Assembly (NCBI GenBank): GCA_044507065.1
Contig: JBIQJY010000003.1
Location: forward strand, 1 to 64,000
Reading direction: 5' to 3'
Length of the DNA stretch: 64,000 nucleotides
Source of the DNA: SCN-69-37 sp044507065
GTDB lineage: Bacteria; Acidobacteriota; Vicinamibacteria; Vicinamibacterales; SCN-69-37
Part shown: piece by piece, positions 21,822-32,304 of the stretch
How the letters are laid out: every line of letters starts with the position of its first letter
Numbering within the stretch: position 1 is the first letter of the stretch
Notes under the pieces: generated by a model
Seen by the model: the letters and a program-made list of their open reading frames with translations, nothing else
Database searches by the model: none
Told to the model about the DNA's origin: nothing
Translations under genes and position numbers: made by a program

Positions 21822-21851
21822 ATGATGTGAAACGTTTCACAAGCTTGTCAA
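21822..21851 (-). promoter_or_regulatory. Candidate sigma-70 promoter for actA operon
   Basis: Read on the reverse strand, TTGACA (21851-21846) is followed after 18 bases by CATCAT (21827-21822). The -35 is a perfect match and the -10 matches 4 of 6. The palindromic operator fills the spacer. This is sequence resemblance only. Confidence 0.45.
21826..21841. promoter_or_regulatory. Perfect 16-bp palindromic operator TGTGAAACGTTTCACA
   Basis: Each half mirrors the other with no mismatch. It fits the CRP consensus TGTGA-N6-TCACA exactly, and its core GAAACGTTTC also fits LacI/CcpA-family operators, which have a central CG. It lies in the spacer of the reverse promoter and next to the forward -10, so a bound protein could repress both directions. 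Confidence 0.65.
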
Positions 21852-21866
21852 ATGGGGTGAGGCCGC

Positions 21867-22793
21867 ATGCCGTCCATCGAGTTACGCGACGTCAGCAAGA
21901 CGTTTGGTACGCACCGGGCCGTCGCCGACGTGAGTCTCGACGTTCCGACGGGAACGATCTACGGATTCATCGGCCCGAACGGATCCGGCAAGACGACGAC
22001 CATCCGGATGATTCTCGACATCCTCGTCCCCGACGCGGGCACGATCGCCGTGCTCGGCCGGCCGAGTCAGTCGGCCGTTCGCGATCAGATCGGGTACCTG
22101 CCCGAGGAGCGCGGCCTCTACAAGCGGATGACCGTACGGCAGGTACTGCGGTACTACGGGCAGCTCAAGGGCCGCAGCATCGCGGAGCTGAACCCCGTCA
22201 TCGACACGTGGCTCGAGCGGCTCGACCTCGCGAAGTGGGCCGACAAGCGCGTGCAGACGCTGTCGAAGGGCATGTCGCAGAAGGTCCAGTTCATCTCGAC
22301 CATCGTGTCGCGGCCGCAGCTGCTCGTGCTCGACGAGCCGTTCTCCGGCCTCGACCCGGTCAACGCCGACGAACTGCGCGACGCGGTGCTGTCGCTCCGG
22401 CGCGAGGGCACCACGATCGTCTTCTCCACCCACGACATGAGCGCGGCTGAACGGCTCTGCGATCGCATCTTCATGATCTTCCGCGGCCGCAAGGTGCTCG
22501 ACGGCTCGATGGCCGAGATCCACACGAAGTTCGGCCAGGACACGATTCGCGTCCGCACCGCCGCCGGCACGCCCGCGCTCGCGGGCCTGCCCGGCATCGA
22601 GTCGGTCAATGATCTGGGCAACTACCAGGACGTGCGCGTCACCGGCAACCCACAGGCGCTGCTGCACGCGCTCGGCCAGGTGACGGCCGTCGAGCACTTC
22701 GAAATCAAGAAACCGTCGCTGCACGACATCTTCGTGCGCATCGCGCGGCCGACGGCCGAAGAACTGCGCGACGCCCGGCCGGAGGCCCGATGA
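21867..22793 (+). CDS. ABC transporter ATP-binding protein, NatA type (308 aa)
   Basis: ATPase of a NatAB-like (ABC-2) exporter. Walker A is GPNGSGKTT at 36-44, the signature is degenerate (LSKGMSQKVQ), Walker B is LLVLDEPFSGLD and the switch His is in FSTHDMSAAE. A C-terminal DUF4162-like extension (about 215-300) is typical of this branch. GGTGAGG lies a few bases upstream of the ATG. The permease start overlaps its stop as ATGA. Confidence 0.88.
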   Translation: MPSIELRDVSKTFGTHRAVADVSLDVPTGTIYGFIGPNGSGKTTTIRMILDILVPDAGTIAVLGRPSQSAVRDQIGYLPEERGLYKRMTVRQVLRYYGQLKGRSIAELNPVIDTWLERLDLAKWADKRVQTLSKGMSQKVQFISTIVSRPQLLVLDEPFSGLDPVNADELRDAVLSLRREGTTIVFSTHDMSAAERLCDRIFMIFRGRKVLDGSMAEIHTKFGQDTIRVRTAAGTPALAGLPGIESVNDLGNYQDVRVTGNPQALLHALGQVTAVEHFEIKKPSLHDIFVRIARPTAEELRDARPEAR

Positions 22794-24088
22794 GCCGCAT
22801 CCTCGTCATCGCCCGCAGCGAGTTCCTCGCCATCGTGCGCAGCAAGGCCTTCATCATCGGCGTGCTGATGGTGCCGGCCATCATCGCGGTTTCGATCGCG
22901 TTCCAGATCTTTGCGGAGCGCCGCGCTGACGTTACCGAACGGAAGGTCGCCATCATCGACCAGACCGGCGTGCTCTTCGACGCGCTGGTCGAGGCGGCCG
23001 CCGTGCACAACGCGGAAAACGAACGTGACGGAGTGCGTACCGGCCCCGCTTTCCTGCTCGAACGCATCGAGCCGGGCGCGCGGACCGACGGCGAGCTCGA
23101 ACTCGTGCTGTCCGAGCGGGTGCGGGCGCGCGACCTGTTCGCGTTTGCCGATATTCCCGCCGCGCTCATCGACACGAATCGCACCGAACGCGACGAAGTG
23201 CGCTACTACACGGAGACGCCCTCCTATACGTCGCTGCCCGACTGGCTGCGCGCCACCGTCGAACGCGAGGCCGCGATCCGCCGCTTCGAGGCCGCCTCGG
23301 TGGACACGGCGCTGGTCGAGCGGCTGTCGCGCTCGACGTCGGTCGCGACGATGGGCCTGCTCTCGCGCGGCGCCGACGGCACCATCGTCGAGGCCCAGCA
23401 GGTCAGCGGGCTGCAGACGTTTGTCGTCCCGTTCGCACTGGCTTACCTGTTGTTCATTGCGCTGATGTCGGCGGCACCGCAACTGCTGACCGCCGTCGTC
23501 GAGGAGAAGATGAGCCGAATCAGCGAGGTGCTGCTGGCGGCCGTCTCGCCGTCGCAGCTGATGGCCGGCAAGCTGCTGGGAGTGTCGGCCGTTGCCGTCC
23601 TGCTGGCCGTGCTGTACGTGACGGGCGGCGTCTACCTGCTGATCTCGACGGGCCAGCCCGACCTGGTGCCCGTGCGCCTGCTCGGCTGGTTCGCCGTGTA
23701 CCTCGTCGCCGCTGTCCTGATGTACGGCTCGATCTTCGTCGCGATCGGCGCGGCCTGCTCGGACCTGAAGGACTCGCAGTCGATGATGCAGCCGGTCATG
23801 CTGTTCCTGCTGCTGCCTCTGCTCGCCTCGCCCATCGTCATCCGATCGCCCGATTCCACGCTGTCGGTCCTCCTCTCGCTGTTCCCGACGGCCACGCCCT
23901 TCCTCATGCTGATCCGCCTCGCGCTGACGCCCTCGCCGCCGATGTGGCAGGTGGCCCTGTCGGTGGTGCTCACCGCGGGCGCCATTGCCGGCATCATCTG
24001 GGTGGCCGGCCGCATCCTGCGCGTGGGCCTGCTCATGCAGGGCAAACCGCCAAACCTGCCGGAGCTCATGCGGTGGATCAGGCAGTAG
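22790..24088 (+). CDS. ABC-2 type permease, NatB type (432 aa)
   Basis: Membrane partner of the preceding ATPase. One N-terminal helix (about 20-43) is followed by a large extracytoplasmic domain to about 205, then a cluster of five or six helices including the family region VVEEKMSRISEVLLAAVSPSQLMAGKLLG. Na+ or drug export is known for NatAB; the substrate here is unknown. It is followed 34 bases later by a flavoprotein gene on the same strand. Confidence 0.87.
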   Translation: MSRILVIARSEFLAIVRSKAFIIGVLMVPAIIAVSIAFQIFAERRADVTERKVAIIDQTGVLFDALVEAAAVHNAENERDGVRTGPAFLLERIEPGARTDGELELVLSERVRARDLFAFADIPAALIDTNRTERDEVRYYTETPSYTSLPDWLRATVEREAAIRRFEAASVDTALVERLSRSTSVATMGLLSRGADGTIVEAQQVSGLQTFVVPFALAYLLFIALMSAAPQLLTAVVEEKMSRISEVLLAAVSPSQLMAGKLLGVSAVAVLLAVLYVTGGVYLLISTGQPDLVPVRLLGWFAVYLVAAVLMYGSIFVAIGAACSDLKDSQSMMQPVMLFLLLPLLASPIVIRSPDSTLSVLLSLFPTATPFLMLIRLALTPSPPMWQVALSVVLTAGAIAGIIWVAGRILRVGLLMQGKPPNLPELMRWIRQ

Positions 24089-24122
24089 GGAGAAGAGGCG
24101 ACAGGCTAGAGTCTTATCCCGG

Positions 24123-25364
24123 ATGTCTTTCGATGCCGATGTGATTGTCGCCGGCGCCGGACCCGCCGGTGCGGTGGCGGCCCGGACACTGGCCGCTGCC
24201 GGTTTCGACACACTGCTCGTCGACCGCGCCACGTTCCCGCGCAACAAGCCGTGCGGCGGCGGCATCAGCACGCGGGCGCTGAAACGGCTGCCGTGGCTGG
24301 CCACTGCACTCGCCGGCGTCGACCAGCACTGGATCTCGCGGCTCCACCTCGAGGGGCCCGATCGCATCGCGTTCGAGGTCGACAGTCCCACACCCTGCGT
24401 GTTTACCGTCCGGCGCGTGGAACTCGATCACGCGCTCGTCACCGACGCACTGGGCCGCGGCGCCCGCATCACGACGGGTTTCGAGATCACGCAGGCTGCG
24501 TCGGATGCCGAGGGCACGACGATTCAGGCCCGCGACGGCCGCCGCCTGCGGGCGCGCACGGTCATCGCGGCTGACGGCGTACACAGCGTGATGGCCAAGC
24601 GCCTCGGCCTGAACGTCCGCTGGCGCCGGACCCACCTGGCCATCGACATGATGGAGGAGACACCCACCGATACCCTGCGCGCCGATCGCCCGGACGTGCT
24701 GTGGGTGGCCTACGCCTACAACGGCCTCGACGGCTACTCCTACGTGTTCCCCAAGGCGCACCACGTCAACGTCGGCATCGGCTGCCTGCTCTCGCACTTC
24801 GATGCCGCCGTCGATGCGCGCCCCTACGATCTGCAGGCAGCATTCGTCGCCGCGCTGGTCGACAGGGGCGTGCTGCACGGCCGATCCGATCGCGGCGCCT
24901 TCACGCCCTTCCTCATCCCGGTCGGCGGCCCGCTGGCCGAGACGTGGCGCGGCCGCGTGCTCCTCGCCGGCGACGCCGGTGGTTTCGTCAATGGCGTGAC
25001 TGCCGAGGGCATCTACTACGCCATGGTGTCCGGGGAACTGGCCGGACGCGCCGTGGCTGCCGCGCGACAGGCGCGATCCGACGATGCCGGCGCGCGGTAC
25101 GAACGCTTGTGGCGCGCGGAAATCGGCGCGGAGCTGGCCGATGCGGCCGTGCTGCAGCGGTACCTCTTCGCGGCGCAATCGCGCGTGGCCGGCCTCGTGC
25201 GTCGCGCCTCGGGTGCCGGGCGGCTCACCGATCAGCTGCTGCGGTACTTTCGCGGTGATCTGCCGTACCGCGCGCTGCGCCGCCGCATTGCGATGCGCCA
25301 TCCGGTGACGGCCCTGAAGCTCGCACGCGTGTGGATGTCGGCGCGTCGGGAGCCCGCATCATGA
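24123..25364 (+). CDS. Geranylgeranyl reductase family FAD-dependent oxidoreductase (413 aa)
   Basis: FAD-binding flavoprotein with the N-terminal dinucleotide motif GAGPAGAVAARTLAAAG, the GGR-family loop PRNKPCGGGIS and the second FAD motif GDAGGFVNGVTAEGI. Relatives reduce isoprenoid side chains of quinones, lipids or chlorophyll. The target here is unknown; menaquinone or a lipid are candidates. The ATG at 24123 was chosen because residues before it belong to a shadow of the permease. The next gene starts inside its stop codon (ATGA). Confidence 0.82.
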   Translation: MSFDADVIVAGAGPAGAVAARTLAAAGFDTLLVDRATFPRNKPCGGGISTRALKRLPWLATALAGVDQHWISRLHLEGPDRIAFEVDSPTPCVFTVRRVELDHALVTDALGRGARITTGFEITQAASDAEGTTIQARDGRRLRARTVIAADGVHSVMAKRLGLNVRWRRTHLAIDMMEETPTDTLRADRPDVLWVAYAYNGLDGYSYVFPKAHHVNVGIGCLLSHFDAAVDARPYDLQAAFVAALVDRGVLHGRSDRGAFTPFLIPVGGPLAETWRGRVLLAGDAGGFVNGVTAEGIYYAMVSGELAGRAVAAARQARSDDAGARYERLWRAEIGAELADAAVLQRYLFAAQSRVAGLVRRASGAGRLTDQLLRYFRGDLPYRALRRRIAMRHPVTALKLARVWMSARREPAS

Positions 25365-27250
25365 AGGGCCGGGCTCTCATCGAAAGCGTCCGCGCCCTCG
25401 TGCTCGTCCTCGCGTGGGTGGCTGTGGCGCCGCCCGCCCTTGCACAGCCCGCCGCCGAGATCGTCTACCGCGTGTCGTTCCCCGAGCCGGAGCACCACTG
25501 GATGGAAGTGGAGGTGACGTTCCGGGATCTCGGTGACGCGCCGCTTCGGGTACTGATGAGCCGCGCCTCGCCGGGCCGATACGCCACCCACGAGTTCGCG
25601 AAGAACATCTTCGCGATTGACGCCTGGGATGGGGGCGGGCGGCCTCTGGCCATGGCGCGCACGGATACCAATGCCTGGGACGTGGCCGGCCATGACGGCA
25701 CGGTCCGCATCGTCTACCGCATCTTCGGCGACCACGTGGACGGCACCTACATGGCCGTCGACACGACGCACGCGCACCTGAACGCGCCTGCCGCCTTCCT
25801 GTGGGCCGCCGGCCTCGAGTCGCGGCCGATTCGCGTCACGTTCTCGCCGCCCGACCACGCGGCGTGGACGGTCGGGACCCAGCTGTTCCCCACCGAGGAC
25901 CCGTACACGTTCACCGCCCCCGGCCTGCCGTATTTCCTCGACAGCCCGGTCGAGCTGGCGAACCTCATCGAGAGTTCCTTTGTCGTCGCCGGGCCGGCGG
26001 GCCGCTTCGCGACGTTCCGTCTGCTCGTGCACGCGGAGGCGACGGCTGCCGATGTGGCCGCCCTGGCCGCCAGCGTGCAGCGTCTGGCGCAGGAACAGAT
26101 GGCCGTCTTCGATGAACTGCCGGACTTCGAACCCGGGCACTACACGTTCCTGCTCGACTACCTGCCGTGGGTCGACGCCGACGCAATGGAACACCGCAAC
26201 AGCACGGTCATCACATCGCCGGGCGTATCGCTGTCGACACCGGCGGGCCGTGCAGCCGCCTTCGACTCGATCTCGCACGAGCTGTTTCACGTCTGGAACG
26301 TGGAACGCATCCGGCCGGCCGACCTCGAACCGTTCGACTTCACGCGCGCCAACGTCAGCTGCTGCCTGTGGATGGCCGAGGGGTTCACGCAGTACTACGG
26401 GCCGCTGTTGCTGCGACGCGCCGGCCTGGCGGCCGGTGTGCCGGCCGGGAGCGCGATTGCCGCCACGAACGGCCCCGGCCGGTCCGTTCGCTCCGTCGTC
26501 GGGATGAGCCAGCAGGCGCCATTCGTCGATGCGGGCCTGGCCAACGACCCCGACGACCGCAGCCGGACGTTCATCTCCTATTACACGTGGGGCGCGGCGG
26601 TCGCGCTCGGGCTCGACCTGACGCTGCGGGAACGGAGTGACGGTCGGCTGTCGCTCGACGACTACATGCGGCGGCTCTGGCAGCAGTTCGGCGCGACCCG
26701 TCCCGACGTGCCGGGCACGGCGCCCACGCCGTACACGATGGACGACCTCCGACGGACGCTCGGCGAGGTGGCCGGTGACCAGGCCTTTGCCGACGAGTTC
26801 TTCGGCCGCTACATCGAAGGACGCGAGGTCGTGGACTATCAGCGGCTCCTCGCGCTGGCCGGCTACGACCTCCGACTGGCCGCGCCCGGCCGGGGATGGG
26901 TTGGTGATGTCGTGGTCCGGGAAGGGCGCGGCGGCCTGGTCGTCGGCGCCGCCGGCGCACTGGTGGCCTTCGATACGCCGCTCTACGCGGCCGGCATCGA
27001 CGCCGGCGACGTCATCGTGTCGATCGACGGCCAGTCCGCGACGCGCGCCGCGTGGGACGCGCTGACCCGTCGATCGCCCGGCGAGCGCGTCCCACTCGTT
27101 GTCGCGCGACGCGACGGCACCCGCGTCGGCACGACGGTGACGATTGGCAGCGACCCGGCGCTCCGGATTGTTCCGCTCGAATCCACCGGCGCGCTCACGC
27201 CCGCGCAGCGCGCCTTCCGCGACAACTGGCTCGGGTCGAAGGCGCAGTAG
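25361..27250 (+). CDS. M61 family glycyl-type aminopeptidase with PDZ domain (629 aa)
   Basis: Exported zinc peptidase. A signal peptide covers about 1-28 (ending ALAQ). The M61 N-terminal beta domain is followed by the catalytic HELFH at 306-310 (SISHELFHVWN) and the downstream WMAEGFTQYYG glutamate. A C-terminal PDZ domain (about 540-610, AGIDAGDVIVSIDGQ) completes the family architecture. Start at 25361 overlaps the preceding stop. Family members are periplasmic or secreted aminopeptidases. Confidence 0.88.
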   Translation: MKGRALIESVRALVLVLAWVAVAPPALAQPAAEIVYRVSFPEPEHHWMEVEVTFRDLGDAPLRVLMSRASPGRYATHEFAKNIFAIDAWDGGGRPLAMARTDTNAWDVAGHDGTVRIVYRIFGDHVDGTYMAVDTTHAHLNAPAAFLWAAGLESRPIRVTFSPPDHAAWTVGTQLFPTEDPYTFTAPGLPYFLDSPVELANLIESSFVVAGPAGRFATFRLLVHAEATAADVAALAASVQRLAQEQMAVFDELPDFEPGHYTFLLDYLPWVDADAMEHRNSTVITSPGVSLSTPAGRAAAFDSISHELFHVWNVERIRPADLEPFDFTRANVSCCLWMAEGFTQYYGPLLLRRAGLAAGVPAGSAIAATNGPGRSVRSVVGMSQQAPFVDAGLANDPDDRSRTFISYYTWGAAVALGLDLTLRERSDGRLSLDDYMRRLWQQFGATRPDVPGTAPTPYTMDDLRRTLGEVAGDQAFADEFFGRYIEGREVVDYQRLLALAGYDLRLAAPGRGWVGDVVVREGRGGLVVGAAGALVAFDTPLYAAGIDAGDVIVSIDGQSATRAAWDALTRRSPGERVPLVVARRDGTRVGTTVTIGSDPALRIVPLESTGALTPAQRAFRDNWLGSKAQ

Positions 27251-27360
27251 CCGCCCCGGCCGCGGCGCCTCCACGTGTCGCACTTCCGGAACTTGGCGAT
27301 TGACGACGCCCGGGAAACCTTGCGACAATCCTGCTGTCGACATCGCCCGATCCGACATTT

Positions 27361-28944
<1,584 letters not shown>

Positions 28945-29009
28945 TCCGCGGCCGTGGCATGATGCTCGGCGTTTCGCGTCCATGAACCGGACGCTGGAGG
29001 AAATGCCCG

Positions 29010-29309
29010 ATGCTGGTGCACGCCGTCTATTTCTGGCTCAAGGACGATCTGTCCGAAGCCGACCGTCAGAAGTTCGTCCGGGGGGTCAGGTCCCTCGAGT
29101 CCATCCCCGGCTCGGAGGGCTGCTACATCGGCGTCCCGGCCGCCACCGACCGCCCGGTGATCGACCGCACGTATGACTACGCCCTCGTCGTGCTCTTCAA
29201 GGACATGGCCGCGCACGACGCCTACCAGGTGCATCCCGTGCACGACGCCTTCCGCAACGAGTGCGCGAGCCTGTGGAAGCGGGTTCAGATTTACGATTCG
29301 GAGGGGTAA
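29010..29309 (+). CDS. Dabb family (stress-responsive alpha/beta barrel) protein (99 aa)
   Basis: Small dimeric ferredoxin-like fold protein of the Dabb family. It begins LVHAVYFWLKDDLSEADRQKF and has the family pair of His in YQVHPVHDAF. GGAGGAA lies 9 nt before the ATG at 29010. The biochemical role is unknown in most members; some bind hydrophobic ligands or act as cyclases. Confidence 0.85.
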   Translation: MLVHAVYFWLKDDLSEADRQKFVRGVRSLESIPGSEGCYIGVPAATDRPVIDRTYDYALVVLFKDMAAHDAYQVHPVHDAFRNECASLWKRVQIYDSEG

Positions 29310-29328
29310 GAACGGGGCGGGAGCGAAC

Positions 29329-29357
29329 GGTGCGCGCCGGCCTGTCCGACGCGCACC
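29329..29357. other. Inverted repeat between convergent genes
   Basis: GGTGCGCG and CGCGCACC form a perfect 8-bp stem with a 13-nt loop in the 108-base interval between two convergent genes. There is no T-run, so it is at most a processing or Rho-assisted end structure. Confidence 0.3.
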
Positions 29358-29417
29358 AGTCCCTGTCTGACACGAATGGCCGACCCGGTCGCCCGGATCG
29401 GCGCAGGTAAGAGCGCG

Positions 29418-29876
29418 CTACTTGACGACGAGCGTCCCGCGCATGCCCGCGGCGAAGTGCCCCGGGAAGCTGCAGATGAACGTATAGCTGCCAGCGGTGG
29501 CCGGCACCTTGAACGTCACTTCCACCGTCTCGCCCGCGCCGGCCATCGCCGTCGACGCGAGCACCTCGCCCTTGCGCGCCGCCGGGATGTAGGCGGTCGC
29601 CGCGGCCAGCGCCGACTCGTTGGCGAACGTGGTCGCGTTGGCGCCCTGCGCCAGCAGCACGAAGTTGTGCTGCATCGCGATCTTCGGCATCGTGCCCACG
29701 GCCTTCAGCCGCACGGTCAGCTGCTCACCGGGGCGAGCATTGATCGTGGTCACGCTGAACTTCATCTGATCGGTGCCCTCGATCTCGATCACGCGGGGGC
29801 CCTGCGCCTGCACGAACAAGGTCGACGAGGCCACCGCGGCAGCCAATACCAGTGAGAAAAACGACGCACGCTTCAT
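29418..29876 (-). CDS. Azurin-like type 1 copper protein (152 aa)
   Basis: Exported cupredoxin. A signal peptide covers about 1-24 (ending FVQAQ). The type 1 copper ligands are all present: H70 in MQHNFVLL, C135 and H140 in CSFPGH, and M145. Spacing and the QHNFVLL segment match azurin rather than plastocyanin. AAAGGAC precedes the ATG at 29876, supporting that start. It may carry electrons to an oxidase such as those in this window, which is inference. It is transcribed divergently from the ebo cluster. Confidence 0.88.
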   Translation of the reverse strand: MKRASFFSLVLAAAVASSTLFVQAQGPRVIEIEGTDQMKFSVTTINARPGEQLTVRLKAVGTMPKIAMQHNFVLLAQGANATTFANESALAAATAYIPAARKGEVLASTAMAGAGETVEVTFKVPATAGSYTFICSFPGHFAAGMRGTLVVK

Positions 29877-30130
29877 GATGTGTAGTCCTTTCGCAGCCGC
29901 GGCCGCCAAACGGCGGCCGGACGGCATGAGCCCCGCAATGACGAACAACAACCACGGTCAGGCAGCTGGCTCCCCGCTGCGCGCCGAACGGTGACACACC
30001 GATGACTACAATGATATTCAACGACGATGCCAGATGGCGAGTCCGGCGATCGCTGTGCCGGCATCCCGTTCCGGACCGACGGCGCGGGAAAAACGCCCTG
30101 CCGCCGCTGTGTTTTCCCGAGTAGAGGACA
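29877..30130. promoter_or_regulatory. Divergent intergenic region, azurin-like gene / ebo cluster
   Basis: 254 bases without a gene. Around 30003-30025 the sequence turns AT-rich and includes TACAAT at 30007-30012, a possible -10 for the ebo cluster, but no good -35 lies 16-18 bases upstream. I see no palindrome comparable to the act operator. Confidence 0.35.
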
Positions 30131-31072
30131 ATGCTCCCATCCTCGCGCCAGGCCGGATCCGCGGTCGACCGTCGCCTCCAGGCATATCTCGAACTGCTCC
30201 GGCCGGCTAACGTCGCCACGGCGCTTGCCGACGTGCTGGCGGGTGCGGCGGTGGCCACGGGCGGCCGCGTGTCCGGCGCACTGGCGTGGCTGCTGGCGGC
30301 CTCAGCCTGCCTCTACGCCGGCGGCATCGTCCTCAACGACTACTTCGACCGCCAGCTGGACGCGCGGGAGCGACCAGAACGCCCCATTCCCAGCCACCGG
30401 ATTGCCGCCTCCACCGCCGCCTGGCTCGGTGCCGCGCTGCTGGCGCTTGGCATTGCCGGCGCGGCCCTCGCCGGCCGCGCGCCACTGGTCGTGGCGACCG
30501 CGCTCGCCGCGGCGATCGTGACCTACGACGCCTGGGGCAAGCATCGCGCATTCATCGGGCCGGTCAACATGGGCCTGTGCCGCGCGCTCAACCTGCTGCT
30601 GGGCATCTCGCTCGTGCCGGCCGTTCTCGGCAGCCACGGGGCCCTGGGCTTGCTCCCGCTCGTCTATATCGCAGCCGTCACGATGGTGAGTCGTGGCGAG
30701 GTGAGCGGCGCCAAGCGTCCCGTGGCCCTCGCGGCATTCATCCTCGTCGCCGCGGTCATCGCCGCGCTGGCCTGGGTGTCAGCCGCGATGCGTCCCCTGC
30801 CCGCAACTGCATGGAATTCCGCACCACTGCAGCTCGCGACAGCCCTCACACTCGCCGCGTGGCTCGCCTGGCGTGTCCTGCCAGCGTTCTGGCGCGCCGT
30901 GCAGGACCCGGTCCCCGCCATCGTCAGGCGCGCGGTCAGGACGGGTGTGCTGTCGCTCGTGCTGGTCGACGGCGTGATTGCGGCCTCGTACGCCGGTATC
31001 ATTTATGTTCTGGCCGTACTCGCGACCGGTCTGCTGGCCTGGTGGCTGGCGCGGCTGTTCGCGGTCACCTGA
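30131..31072 (+). CDS. eboC: UbiA-type prenyltransferase, EboC (313 aa)
   Basis: Integral-membrane UbiA-superfamily prenyltransferase with about eight or nine helices. The Asp-rich Mg-diphosphate motif is NDYFDRQLD at 69-77, followed by ARERPERPIPS, typical of UbiA proteins. It is the first gene of the ebo cluster here. In that cluster EboC is thought to attach or recycle an isoprenoid carrier or product; the substrate is not established. The identification as EboC rests mainly on neighbours EboD, EboB, EboE and EboF. Confidence 0.85.
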   Translation: MLPSSRQAGSAVDRRLQAYLELLRPANVATALADVLAGAAVATGGRVSGALAWLLAASACLYAGGIVLNDYFDRQLDARERPERPIPSHRIAASTAAWLGAALLALGIAGAALAGRAPLVVATALAAAIVTYDAWGKHRAFIGPVNMGLCRALNLLLGISLVPAVLGSHGALGLLPLVYIAAVTMVSRGEVSGAKRPVALAAFILVAAVIAALAWVSAAMRPLPATAWNSAPLQLATALTLAAWLAWRVLPAFWRAVQDPVPAIVRRAVRTGVLSLVLVDGVIAASYAGIIYVLAVLATGLLAWWLARLFAVT

Positions 31073-31074
31073 CG

Positions 31075-32304
31075 ATGGGCACCATTCAGCAGCACGTTCG
31101 TGTCACGTTCGGCTTCCCCGTCTGCTTCACGACGGGGGTATTCGATGTGGCCAATCCCCTGCTCCGAGATCTGGTCGCGACCACCGACGATCCGGCCCCG
31201 GCCGACATGGTCGTGGTCGTCGACGAGGGGGTCGCCACCGCGCATCCGGGCCTGCTCGAGCGGATCGACCAGTACGCCGCCGCCCACGCCGCGCATCTCC
31301 GGCTGGCCGGTCCCGTGCTGGTCGTGACCGGCGGCGAGTCGGCGAAGAACGGCACCGCCACGCTCGACGCCATCCACACGCTCATCCACGACGCCCGGCT
31401 CTGCCGCCACTCCTATGTGGTCGCCGTCGGCGGCGGCGCGGTCCTCGACGTGGCCGGGTATGCGGCAGCCACCGCGCACCGCGGTATCCGGCTCATCCGC
31501 GTGGCCACCACGGTGCTCTCCCAGGACGACTCGGCCGTTGGCGTGAAGAACGGCATCAACGCCTTCGGCAAGAAGAACTACTTCGGCACGTTCGCGCCGC
31601 CGACGGCGGTGATCAACGATGCGGCGTTTCTCGCCACGCTCGACGACCGCGACTGGCTGGGCGGCCTGTCGGAAGCCGTGAAGGTGGCCCTCATCAAGGA
31701 TCCCGCCTTTCTCGACACGATCGAGTTGCTCGCGCCGGACCTCGTCGCGCGCGACAGCCAGGCCATGGCCCGTGTGGTGCGCCAGTCGGCGCTGCTGCAC
31801 GCCGCGCACATCAGTAACGGCGGCGATCCGTTCGAACTGGGCTCATCGCGCCCGCTCGACTTCGGGCACTGGTCGGCGCACCGCCTCGAGCACCTCACCA
31901 GCCACGCACTGCGCCACGGCGAGGCCGTGGCCGTCGGCGTGGCCCTCGACTGCACCTATTCCTGGCTCATCGGCGAACTGGCCGAGGCCGACTGGCGGCG
32001 CATCGTCGAACTGCTGCTGGCGCTGCGGCTGCCCGTCTACGTGCCCGAGCTCGGCGCGCACCTCGACACGCCGGATCATCCGCGCTCCGTGCTGGCCGGA
32101 CTTGCCGAGTTCCGCGAACACCTGGGCGGCCGCCTGACGGTTCTGCTGCTGCGCGGCATCGGGCGCGCCTTCGAGGCCAACTCGATCGACGCGGAGAGTA
32201 TGATCAGGAGCATCGAAGTTCTGCGGCAGGTTGGCGCGGCGCGGTCCACGCTCGGTATTGGCGATGGACAGCAGGCGCTCGCCTCCGCACGAGGAGCGTC
32301 ATGA
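31075..32304 (+). CDS. eboD: Sugar-phosphate cyclase (3-dehydroquinate synthase-like), EboD (409 aa)
   Basis: Member of the sugar phosphate cyclase superfamily that includes AroB and C7-cyclitol synthases. Visible are the NAD-binding VVAVGGGAVLDVAGYAAAT, the substrate-binding KNGINAFGKKNYFGTF, the metal-ligand Glu in EAVKVALIKD, and metal-ligand His in LDFGHWSAHRLEH and LRHGEAVAVG. All key positions appear intact, so it is probably an active cyclase. The ATG at 31075 is two bases after the eboC stop; the longer frame upstream is a shadow of eboC. It is unlikely to be the housekeeping AroB, given the context and divergent sequence. Confidence 0.88.
   Translation: MGTIQQHVRVTFGFPVCFTTGVFDVANPLLRDLVATTDDPAPADMVVVVDEGVATAHPGLLERIDQYAAAHAAHLRLAGPVLVVTGGESAKNGTATLDAIHTLIHDARLCRHSYVVAVGGGAVLDVAGYAAATAHRGIRLIRVATTVLSQDDSAVGVKNGINAFGKKNYFGTFAPPTAVINDAAFLATLDDRDWLGGLSEAVKVALIKDPAFLDTIELLAPDLVARDSQAMARVVRQSALLHAAHISNGGDPFELGSSRPLDFGHWSAHRLEHLTSHALRHGEAVAVGVALDCTYSWLIGELAEADWRRIVELLLALRLPVYVPELGAHLDTPDHPRSVLAGLAEFREHLGGRLTVLLLRGIGRAFEANSIDAESMIRSIEVLRQVGAARSTLGIGDGQQALASARGAS

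Larger units (their letters stand above)
21651..21866. promoter_or_regulatory. Divergent control region between the act-cox operon and the NatAB-type exporter
   Basis: The only non-coding interval serving two divergent operons here (216 bp). It contains a perfect 16-bp palindrome, a candidate reverse promoter whose spacer holds that palindrome, and a forward TATGAT at 21821-21826. The predicted act transcript would have a leader of about 165 nt in which I see no terminator or known riboswitch. Confidence 0.65.

Noticed and set aside
27251..27360. A sigma-54 (-24/-12) promoter before the GAF activator
   Set aside because: No GG-N10-GC pair with supporting flanks; the closest has a spacing of 8.
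29329..29357. Hairpin as an intrinsic terminator
   Set aside because: No T-run follows on either strand; kept only as a low-confidence inverted repeat.
30286..31074. N-terminal extension of the EboD frame through eboC
   Set aside because: The upstream part is out of frame with the intact UbiA gene and has no cyclase similarity; the ATG at 31075 gives the expected N-terminus.
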